NCBI GenBank assembly: GCA_001603005.1
Contig: LVAJ01000030.1
Span: 62,001-126,000 of the forward strand
Reading direction: 5' to 3'
From: Clostridiales bacterium Firm_04
GTDB taxonomy: Bacteria > Bacillota > Clostridia > Oscillospirales > Ruminococcaceae
DNA length: 64,000 nt
The first letter of the stretch is position 1, and each line of letters starts with the position of its first letter. Positions 51,346 through 59,077 of the stretch are shown here, one piece after another. A model generated the notes under the pieces. The model worked only from the letters and a program-made list of their open reading frames with translations. It ran no database searches and was not told the DNA's origin. A program made the position numbers and the translations under genes.

Positions 51346-52740
51346 TTACAGTTTTTTCTGCTCGTTGTCGAGGAACTCCATGAGGTCGCCGAAGCTGGAA
51401 GACTTGATCTGCGGCTTGCGGACGACTTTCTTCACGGTCTTTTTGACGGCTTTCGCTGCCGGTTCATCTGCGGTCTTTGCTGCGGATTCCGGTGCCGGTT
51501 CCGCTGCTTTCTGCGGTTCCGGTTTCGGCATCGGCTCCGGTGCTGGCTGCTCTGCCGGAATATCCGCTGCCTTGCCGCCGTTCAGGATCTCCTCAACGGT
51601 CTCTGCTTTGCGGACAGCCGGCTTTTCCATTGCAGGGGCATCGCCGAATGCGGCATCCTGTGCAGCTTTCGCGAGTGCGGCTGCATGACGCAGACGGTTT
51701 TCCTGTGCGATCCGTTCTTCCTCGATCTGTGCCGCGGACGGGATCTGAATATGTCCGGTCGCGGTCAGGCGCGGGATGTCCTCGGTCGGTGTCGGCTTGA
51801 GCGGCTGCTGCGCGGTCGTCAGCGGCTGATCGCCGACCTTCGGGATCGAAAGCGTATGTGTTTTCGTGATGATTTCAGTGGTATAGAGCGGCACACCGTC
51901 GGGTGTTTCGGTCTGGCGGCGCTGCTCCATGTGCGTGCGGACTGCCGCGATGCGTTCTGCACGGCGGGCTGCCTCCTCCTCCTCAAGCTGTGCGATTTCC
52001 TCGTCGCTCATGCGCTCATGCTGCTTCAGCTTAGAAGGCTTCTCCTCGTTGTCGTCATAGAAGGCGTCATCGAAAGTCTGCGTTTTTTTGCGTTCCTTTG
52101 CGATACGCTCCGCATCGCGCTCGGCGATTTTCTGCTGCTTCTGCTGAATGGACTTGACGAATGCGAGGTCGGTGTCTTCGTCATCGAAATCCATTTCGTG
52201 ATCCCTGCTCTTGACGGCAACTGCGATCAGATAGAGCAGCAGGATGACGAGCGGGAGCACAAGACCGACGATCAGACCGGGCAGGCTGATGAGCTTGCCG
52301 ATCACCAAGCCGAGTCCGGCGCTTCTTGTCCGGCAGATACCGACGATCGCGTCCTCGCTTGTTTCGACCGCGGTGGCATTGGTCATGGTGGTGAGGTAGT
52401 AGGTTTTCGCGGTCTGCTCGGATTCGGTCGAGCTGGAATCCACGATCAGGCTTGCGACTGCAATGCGGTATTCGTTCTGCGGATTGCGGTAGAGGACGAT
52501 CTCCTGCGTGTTGATCTTCTTGCTTTCCTCGGCGATGACGAGGGAGCCGGCGGGAACGATATCGCCCATATCATCGGGGGTATAGTAGCAATAATAATTG
52601 TTGAGCAGCTTCGGAGCCTTGCCGTTCCGGAACAGCATGTTGACGGTTCCGGTCGCGGCGGCGATCAGCAGCATGCATACGATCAGCAATGCTCCCAGAC
52701 AGGAGATGCCTTTTTGTTTTTTTCGTCTGTTCTTTGCCAT
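51346..52740 (-). CDS. signal peptidase I/SipW-like membrane protein lacking an evident catalytic Ser, with long charged cytoplasmic tail
   Basis: DDMGDIVPAGSLVIAEESKKINTQEIVLYRNPQNEYRIA...EDAIVGICRTRSAGLGLVIGKLISLPGLIVGLVLPLVILLLYL. Confidence 0.6.
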   Translation of the reverse strand: MAKNRRKKQKGISCLGALLIVCMLLIAAATGTVNMLFRNGKAPKLLNNYYCYYTPDDMGDIVPAGSLVIAEESKKINTQEIVLYRNPQNEYRIAVASLIVDSSSTESEQTAKTYYLTTMTNATAVETSEDAIVGICRTRSAGLGLVIGKLISLPGLIVGLVLPLVILLLYLIAVAVKSRDHEMDFDDEDTDLAFVKSIQQKQQKIAERDAERIAKERKKTQTFDDAFYDDNEEKPSKLKQHERMSDEEIAQLEEEEAARRAERIAAVRTHMEQRRQTETPDGVPLYTTEIITKTHTLSIPKVGDQPLTTAQQPLKPTPTEDIPRLTATGHIQIPSAAQIEEERIAQENRLRHAAALAKAAQDAAFGDAPAMEKPAVRKAETVEEILNGGKAADIPAEQPAPEPMPKPEPQKAAEPAPESAAKTADEPAAKAVKKTVKKVVRKPQIKSSSFGDLMEFLDNEQKKL

Positions 52741-52906
52741 AATTTTATACAGCAGCCTGCGAAGGGGCTGCACTCCTTTCTGAATGATTCAGAGAAACCG
52801 GCATCGGTTCGGATGCCTATGATCCATTATAGTATAGCACACTTTCCCGAAAATTACAATTCTTTTTGCATATTTTTACGATAGAAATTTTTTTCGCACA
52901 GAAAGC

Positions 52907-52935
52907 TTGACAATTTTGGGGATTTGTGCTATAAT
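52907..52935 (+). promoter_or_regulatory. consensus sigma-A promoter for tRNA-Thr
   Basis: TTGACA-N17-TATAAT, perfect consensus. Confidence 0.88.
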
Positions 52936-53012
52936 AAATGAGCGCTGTTCCGAGTGCCTTTCTTTTGGGCTGATCGGTTCGAGTCCAAAAAAAGTTGAAT
53001 ATTTGCTGATAT

Positions 53013-53085
53013 GCTGGTGTGGCTCAGTTGGTAGAGCAGCGCATTCGTAATGCGCAGGTCATCGGTTCGAGTCCGATCACCAGCT
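53013..53085 (+). tRNA. tRNA-Thr (anticodon CGT), no encoded CCA
   Basis: GCTGGTG/CACCAGC acceptor, GCGCA-TTCGTAA-TGCGC anticodon arm, ATCGG-TTCGAGT-CCGAT T-arm. Confidence 0.95.
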
Positions 53086-53123
53086 TGTAACCCCGTCTTT
53101 TAACAAGGCGGGGTTTTGCTTTT

Positions 53124-53384
53124 GATATGCAGTTGGTCGAGCGTAATGGCTCCGGCACTGCCGGCATCGGTTCGAGTCCGGTCACCAGCTTGTAAAACCC
53201 GTCTTTCAACAAGGCGGGGTTTTACTTTTGATATGCAGTTGGTCGAGCGTAACGGCTCCGGCACTGCCGGCATCGGTTCGAGTCCGGTCACCGGCTTGTA
53301 AAACCCGTTCTGATTGCAGAGCGGGTTTTATTTTTGCAAAATGCATATTTTATGCAGTTGGTCGAGCGCAACGGCTCCGGCATT
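53124..53384 (+). repeat. 2.3 tandem copies (~106-119 nt) of a tRNA-Thr-derived 3' segment plus terminator
   Basis: gatatgcagttggtcgagcgtaayggctccggcactgccggcatcggttcgagtccggtcaccrgcttgtaaaacccg at 53124 and 53230, truncated at 53351. Confidence 0.88.
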
Positions 53385-53386
53385 TT

Positions 53387-53725
53387 TCATTGTTCCGCAT
53401 CATCCGGTTCTTCCATGAAATACGAATAAGTCGCTTCCTCGATCTCGCCGCAGGGATTGAGCAGCGTTTCATCCTCGTCATAAAGCTGATAGGTGATCTG
53501 CTCTCCGCCGAGCGATGCCGCACCGTCCAGACCGAGCAGCATGGTGTACCAGTTCTCTGAAAGCACAAGGTCGAGCAGCGCATGCAATGCCGTTTCATCG
53601 GTGCCTGCCTGCACCAGACTGCGGATCATTTCCGCCGCCCGCGATTCAGAATCCCCGCGGAAATATTCCCGCAGCACGGACTCTTTTTCGGCGTGACAAA
53701 GCTTTACAAATTCTTCTCCGGTCAT
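53387..53725 (-). CDS. uncharacterised acidic protein
   Basis: MTGEEFVKLCHAEKESVLREYFRGDSESRAAEMIRSLVQAGTDETALHALLDLVLSENWYTMLLGLDGAASLGGEQ; SD ggagg. Confidence 0.6.
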   Translation of the reverse strand: MTGEEFVKLCHAEKESVLREYFRGDSESRAAEMIRSLVQAGTDETALHALLDLVLSENWYTMLLGLDGAASLGGEQITYQLYDEDETLLNPCGEIEEATYSYFMEEPDDAEQ

Positions 53726-53871
53726 GTGAGATCCTCCTTTTTTTGTTTTGGCATCATTATAGCATGAATGCGAATTGATGTCAAATTTTGTGCGACGCGT
53801 TCTGCCCGCAGATAGGCAAAAATGCAAACATTCTTCATAAAATCTTCATATGTCGATTTGCATAAAAATGC

Positions 53872-53900
53872 TTGACATTCAAATTGCAAAATGCTATAAT
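53872..53900 (+). promoter_or_regulatory. consensus sigma-A promoter upstream of the secreted Cys-rich peptide locus
   Basis: TTGACA-N17-TATAAT, perfect consensus, followed by gaaggagga with no obvious ATG ORF. Confidence 0.8.
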
Positions 53901-54183
53901 GACACACAGAATAAGATTTCATTTGAAGGAGGATTTGTTTTTTCGTTTACCCGCTTTTTTGCTTTATCTTCAATCTTTTTAACACTGTTTTACAATAATT
54001 CTATTCTACTTTAATCGTCTTTGCAAGCAATACATTTTTTATTTCGGATATAATCGGAGCAGAAAGGACAGCAGCTGCAGATGCCGTGCGGACTGTCCCG
54101 TTTTATCAAATACATCTTTACTACATTCTTACTAAGAAAGGACTATCTATCATAAAAATTTCAAGAAACTCACTGCAAGCCTC

Positions 54184-54564
54184 ATGGCTCTCGCAATCAC
54201 CACTGCTGGCATGTGCAGCATTCCGGCAAGTGCGTACTGCTACGCATATCGTACTATTTATTGTGGAACTCATACTGCGCAGGCTAGCGTCACGTATATC
54301 CCGAGACAGTCGTATACCGGTTGTACCAGTGCGCAGGGCGATGACTGTATTTCCTATAAATCTGTAAATTCTACTTGTGTCAGAAATGGTGCAAATCTTG
54401 ATTATCATGAGGATATTACTTATGATTGGTATGAGGATGTGTATGCAACATCCTGTGCAAGCTGCAATTATGGCAGAGTTGTTTGCGCCGCAAAAGCCCG
54501 TTATAAGAACGGCAGTAATCCCTATTATGAGACGGATCTCAAACCTACTTTTTTCACGCTTTAA
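54184..54564 (+). CDS. small Cys-rich secreted protein; native start codon appears to be missing
   Basis: Frame reads ...KNFKKLTASLMALAITTAGMCSIPASA|YCYAYRTIYCGTH...; signal peptide with AxA site, 8 Cys in the predicted mature part; the track's ATG lies inside the signal peptide. Confidence 0.6.
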   Translation: MALAITTAGMCSIPASAYCYAYRTIYCGTHTAQASVTYIPRQSYTGCTSAQGDDCISYKSVNSTCVRNGANLDYHEDITYDWYEDVYATSCASCNYGRVVCAAKARYKNGSNPYYETDLKPTFFTL

Positions 54565-54606
54565 TTCCAGCATGATTTGTTAATATTTGATAATTTTTAG
54601 CAATTT

Positions 54607-54636
54607 GACGAAGCATCACTGCTGTGATGCTTCGTC
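54607..54636. promoter_or_regulatory. perfect 13-bp hairpin between the peptide gene and first lipoprotein gene
   Basis: gacgaagcatcac tgct gtgatgcttcgtc; no clear U-tract follows. Confidence 0.75.
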
Positions 54637-54654
54637 ATGATATATAGGAGTTTT

Positions 54655-55806
54655 ATGGTGAAACGGTCATTAATTATGCTTTCTATTACTGCTTTCTGTG
54701 TTTGTTTTATGCAGGGTTGCAGTTCCGCACAGCCCGAAATGAAATCGGACGGCTATTCCTTTGGGATCGGCTCCGGCAATTATGCAGATACATTTTGTTG
54801 TTACCGTACAAAGGATCGGCAGACCGCAGTGCTTGACTATGACAGCATGAACACATCGCTGCTTTGCACCAAGCCGAATTGCAATCATACCGGCGATGAC
54901 TGCATTGTGAAGCGTCTGAACGGAAATATTCCGGTGTTTGGAGATCACTGCGCCTATTATTTTGTTGATGATGAGTCGAAAATGGTACAGAATGATGAGG
55001 GAAAGCGAGATCTATTGCTTGGTTCCAATCTTTACCGTTATGATTTCGGTACGAATCAGGAAGAACAACTGCTGCATGTGGACGGCGCATGTGTTGCAGA
55101 AAACTGCAAAGGAATGATGCTGGATCACGGTGTACTGTACTTTGTGGAAAATAAACTCGGGCGTTCCTATGATGAAGAAGGAATCCTCTCGTCTTATGGT
55201 TCTCACGGCGGAGAACTGAGTCTGCATGCGGTCGATCTTTCTGACCTGAAAGTGCAGGATCTTTGTGCGCTGTATGATCCGGAAGATCTGGGAAAAACGT
55301 ACCCGAAAGCCCCTTTTTCCGGCTCTGTTACAATGCAGGGAAAATATGACAATAAGATATATTTCAGCGTCGGTTTTCTGATGGATGAAATGACGCAGGA
55401 ATTTGGATTTTATACGACCTATTATGATCTGGCAGACGGAAGCTATCACGGAACGCCGGAGGATTACACGAAGATTGATTTCGGGAGAGTCATGTTCTTA
55501 TCTGAAAATGATCTTGTGATCTGCCGGAAAAAAGGTGAGATCGCGGTATACAAAAAAGGCAGTGTGGAACCAATCATATTAGAGGACGAATATTATTTCG
55601 GATATAGCAGTGAAATATTTGCGGATGATAATGTACTTTTCTGTGCTGACAAATTATTTGATCTGAACACAAAAGAATCGCGTGTTTTGAAAGTGTTGGA
55701 GGACGAAAAGCATGTGATCGCAAAATACGGGGATGACTTTATCGCAGCAAAAAGAGGCGATCTCGGAAATTATGAAAAAATCTCTGCAAACAAGCTCTTA
55801 AAATAA
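54655..55806 (+). CDS. lipoprotein with CTKPNCxHxxxDC motif, paralogue 1
   Basis: SD taggag; lipobox-like FMQGC; LLCTKPNCNHTGDDCIVKRLNGNIPVFGDHCAYYFVDDES. Confidence 0.8.
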   Translation: MVKRSLIMLSITAFCVCFMQGCSSAQPEMKSDGYSFGIGSGNYADTFCCYRTKDRQTAVLDYDSMNTSLLCTKPNCNHTGDDCIVKRLNGNIPVFGDHCAYYFVDDESKMVQNDEGKRDLLLGSNLYRYDFGTNQEEQLLHVDGACVAENCKGMMLDHGVLYFVENKLGRSYDEEGILSSYGSHGGELSLHAVDLSDLKVQDLCALYDPEDLGKTYPKAPFSGSVTMQGKYDNKIYFSVGFLMDEMTQEFGFYTTYYDLADGSYHGTPEDYTKIDFGRVMFLSENDLVICRKKGEIAVYKKGSVEPIILEDEYYFGYSSEIFADDNVLFCADKLFDLNTKESRVLKVLEDEKHVIAKYGDDFIAAKRGDLGNYEKISANKLLK

Positions 55807-55818
55807 TCGGAGAAAACA

Positions 55819-56988
55819 ATGAATCAAACATGTTTGAAAATCGCCGCAGTGCTGCTGCTTGCATGCACTTTCAGCGGCTGCGGCATATCTGCATCTGACG
55901 CAAACAGCAGCAAAGACACGGCTTTTTCAAACGGCTTTTATGAAACCGACGCGGACAGGCATTACTATCTGACATATGACGGACTTCTGGAACTGCTTGA
56001 TTTTGAAACGATGCATCAGGCATTGCTTTGCACCAAGCCGAATTGCAGCCACACAGGTGATGACTGCATTATGCACAGATTGAATGATTTTGCGCCTGTG
56101 TTTCGCGGACACAGCATGTATTATTTTTACGACGATGAATCGGAGATCGTATTGAATGAATCGGGCGAAACAGAGTTGAAGCTGGGAACAACATTGTACC
56201 GGTATGATCTGGAGACCGGTACGGAATCGAAGATTCTGCATCTGGACGGCTGTATGGTTGCTGTCTCCCGCGGCGGTCTGCTTCTGGATTCGGATACGCT
56301 TTATTTTGTTGGGAATTATCTTTCTCGTTATTACGATGAAAACGGCGCTATTATTGGATATGGAAATGCAGGCGGGGAATGTCATCTGTATGCTGCCAAT
56401 CTGACGAGTGCAGAGGTGCAAGATTTTGGTGCATTGTTTGATATAAATGCATTGTCAGAATACTATCCGCAGGTGCCTAATTCCGGTGAGGTTGTGATGC
56501 GCGGACTATGGGACAATAAGATCTATTTTGATGTTGTATTTGTTGAAGAAACATCGACAAGTGATGTGGTATACAGAGAATACGTAACCTATTACGACTT
56601 GTCAGACTGTACCTATCATGGTGAACCAGAAAATTATAAACAGATTGATTATGCAGCGATTCGATATGCTTCTGAGGATTATCAGGTTATTTGCAGAGAA
56701 GGAGAAGCTTCTGTGTACAAAAAAGGTCAAAAACAACCGTTTATACTGGAAGATGCATGCTTTAATCTGGATTCCTTCCCATCTGTTTTTGATGACAAGC
56801 TGTTCTGCGGCGAAAAGGTATTTGATCTCAACACAAAAGCGGTAAAAGAATTGGCTGCGCTGAAAAACGATCAGCAACCGGATTTCCCAAAAGCTGTTGT
56901 TGCAAAATACGGCGACAGCTATATCATTTCTGATCTCGGAATGCAGGGTAACTTCGAGAAAATCCCTGCGGAACAGCTCTTAAAATAA
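55819..56988 (+). CDS. lipoprotein with CTKPNCxHxxxDC motif, paralogue 2
   Basis: Lipobox-like TFSGC; LLCTKPNCSHTGDDCIMHRLNDFAPVFRGHSMYYFYDDES; same length as paralogue 1. Confidence 0.8.
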   Translation: MNQTCLKIAAVLLLACTFSGCGISASDANSSKDTAFSNGFYETDADRHYYLTYDGLLELLDFETMHQALLCTKPNCSHTGDDCIMHRLNDFAPVFRGHSMYYFYDDESEIVLNESGETELKLGTTLYRYDLETGTESKILHLDGCMVAVSRGGLLLDSDTLYFVGNYLSRYYDENGAIIGYGNAGGECHLYAANLTSAEVQDFGALFDINALSEYYPQVPNSGEVVMRGLWDNKIYFDVVFVEETSTSDVVYREYVTYYDLSDCTYHGEPENYKQIDYAAIRYASEDYQVICREGEASVYKKGQKQPFILEDACFNLDSFPSVFDDKLFCGEKVFDLNTKAVKELAALKNDQQPDFPKAVVAKYGDSYIISDLGMQGNFEKIPAEQLLK

Positions 56989-57000
56989 CCGGAGAAAACA

Positions 57001-57036
57001 ATGAACAACACATGTTTGAAAGTCGCCGCTTTCTGA
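57001..57036 (+). pseudogene. remnant 5' end of a further lipoprotein paralogue
   Basis: cggagaaaacaATGAACAACACATGTTTGAAAGTCGCCGC matches the start of the 55819 gene, then TTC TGA. Confidence 0.7.
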
Positions 57037-57170
57037 ATGCGTCCTGCGCCTTCCCGTTATAAATACAGCAGAAATTCCACTCTTTTTTCTGATCCCGCAA
57101 CCTTTCGGGCTGTTATGCTGTCATAATAGTCAGAGCAATGCACAATGCTGACCGAAAGGGTGGAATCATC

Positions 57171-58331
57171 ATGAAGCTGAAACAAACATTACTGTTCTGC
57201 GTCCTGTCCGTGCTGCTTTTGCAGGGCTGCGGCATGCAGGCACCCGCTGCGCCGGATTCTGTTTCGGACTGGTTTTATAACCGCAGCGAAAACATGCTGG
57301 TGCATAAGGTCGGTTCGCCGGCAGGAAGCAGCATAAGGATCCTTGATTACGGGACAATGCAGGATGTTACGCTTTGCACCAAGCCGAACTGCACCCATAA
57401 AACGGCTGACTGCATTCTGCACCGGCTGGGCGACAATGTGCCTGTGTTCGGGGACGGCAAGGCGTATTATTTTATTGATGATCCGATTCTGGTCAAAGAA
57501 AATGACGACGGCAGGCGCGTCTATCAAATGGGCACGACGCTGTATGCTTTTGACATGAAAACGAACATGGAAGAAAAGCTTTGTCATATAGACGGCGGTG
57601 TGACGGGCAGTAACACCGGCTGGCTGCTGCATGACGGCAGGATCTATTTTGTATTGAATGAATACGCGAAAAACTATGACGAAAACGGCAATGCGACCGG
57701 CATGTATTCCAATGTCGGCGGCGTCATGCGGCTTTGTGCGGTTGATCTTTCGGATATGCAGATGACGGATTCCGGTCCGTTATACGATATCCTAACCCTG
57801 ACAAAGTATTTCCCCGATGCGCCGTATTCCGCAGAATGCTGTCTGTACGGCGTGTTTGACGACAAAATTTATTTTACGGTCAGCTGCCGGGAGGCATTTG
57901 ACGAAAAAACATCGGATATCCGGTTTGTAAACTATGTCACATACTTCGATCTGAAAACGCAGACCTACTACGGCGAACCGGCAGATTTCAGCAATTTCGA
58001 GCGCGGGCGGATCCGCTGGCTTTCAGCGGATTATCTGGCGATTGCCGGTGAACATCAGGTCATGGTATCCAAAGCCGGACAGTCTGGACCGATTCCCGTT
58101 CAGGATGATGCATTTAACATATTTTCAACGCTTTCGGTGTTCGATGACAAGCTGTTCTGTGAAGGAAAGGTCTTTGATCTGCATACGCTTGCGGTCACGG
58201 AGCCGGACGCGCTGAAAGATAAAACTGTGCTTGCAAAATACGGTGACAGCTATATCGTTTCAAATGAAAATGATCCGGAACAATATGAAAAAATCCCCGC
58301 GGAAAAACTACTTGACGGTGGTCTATCATGA
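57171..58331 (+). CDS. lipoprotein with CTKPNCxHxxxDC motif, paralogue 3
   Basis: Lipobox-like LLQGC; TLCTKPNCTHKTADCILHRLGDNVPVFGDGKAYYFIDDP; ATGA overlap with the ABC ATPase. Confidence 0.82.
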   Translation: MKLKQTLLFCVLSVLLLQGCGMQAPAAPDSVSDWFYNRSENMLVHKVGSPAGSSIRILDYGTMQDVTLCTKPNCTHKTADCILHRLGDNVPVFGDGKAYYFIDDPILVKENDDGRRVYQMGTTLYAFDMKTNMEEKLCHIDGGVTGSNTGWLLHDGRIYFVLNEYAKNYDENGNATGMYSNVGGVMRLCAVDLSDMQMTDSGPLYDILTLTKYFPDAPYSAECCLYGVFDDKIYFTVSCREAFDEKTSDIRFVNYVTYFDLKTQTYYGEPADFSNFERGRIRWLSADYLAIAGEHQVMVSKAGQSGPIPVQDDAFNIFSTLSVFDDKLFCEGKVFDLHTLAVTEPDALKDKTVLAKYGDSYIVSNENDPEQYEKIPAEKLLDGGLS

Positions 58332-59077
58332 ATACACTTGAACTTGTAAAACTGAACAAACATTACGGCAAAAAACATGCACTGATCGACTTTTCTTTTA
58401 CATTCACAGAGGGCGTATACGGTCTGCTCGGACCGAACGGCGCAGGCAAATCCACGATGATGCATCTGATTACGGATAATCTGGATCCGGATGCGGACGG
58501 CGGCTGTGTCCGCTGGAACGGCGAGCCGGTCGCGAAGCTCGGAAAGGAATACCGCAAACAGCTCGGCTTTATGCCGCAGCAGCAGGAGCTCTATGCAAAC
58601 ATGACCGCATGGGACTTCCTCGGCTATCTTTCCGCGCTGAAATGCATCCCGAAAAAGGATGCCGCCGTGCAGATCCGCAGCGCGCTGGAGCAGGTCGAGC
58701 TTTCCGACGTTGCGGACAAGAAGATCGGCGGGTTTTCCGGCGGCATGAAGCAGCGTGTCCTGATCGCGGGCGCCATGCTCGGCGATCCGAAGCTCATCAT
58801 CATGGATGAACCGACCGCAGGTCTGGATCCGAAGCAGCGCGTGATGATCCGCCGCCTGACACAGCAGCTCGCACAGGATAAGATCATCATCATTTCCACG
58901 CATATCGTTTCGGATATCGAGAGCATTGCAAAGGAAATTGTCATGATCAAAGCCGGAAAGCTGCTGACGCACGGCACCGTGCCGGAGCTTGTGCAGCAGG
59001 TCAAAGACGGCGCGCAGACACTTGAAAATCTGTATATGCAGTATTACGGGGGCAGCGATGCGGACGTTTCGGTATGA
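58328..59077 (+). CDS. ABC transporter ATP-binding protein
   Basis: LLGPNGAGKSTMMHLI (Walker A), GGFSGGMKQRVLIAGAMLGDPKLIIMDEPTAGLDP (signature/Walker B). Confidence 0.95.
   Translation: MNTLELVKLNKHYGKKHALIDFSFTFTEGVYGLLGPNGAGKSTMMHLITDNLDPDADGGCVRWNGEPVAKLGKEYRKQLGFMPQQQELYANMTAWDFLGYLSALKCIPKKDAAVQIRSALEQVELSDVADKKIGGFSGGMKQRVLIAGAMLGDPKLIIMDEPTAGLDPKQRVMIRRLTQQLAQDKIIIISTHIVSDIESIAKEIVMIKAGKLLTHGTVPELVQQVKDGAQTLENLYMQYYGGSDADVSV

Noticed and set aside
53012-53301. Short ORFs reading VTGLEPMPAVPEPLRSTNCISK
   Set aside because: Translations of tRNA-Thr and its derived repeats, not proteins.
53124-53384. Tandem repeats considered as a CRISPR array
   Set aside because: Units are ~106-119 nt without unique ~30-nt spacers and derive from tRNA-Thr plus terminator; no cas genes in the window.
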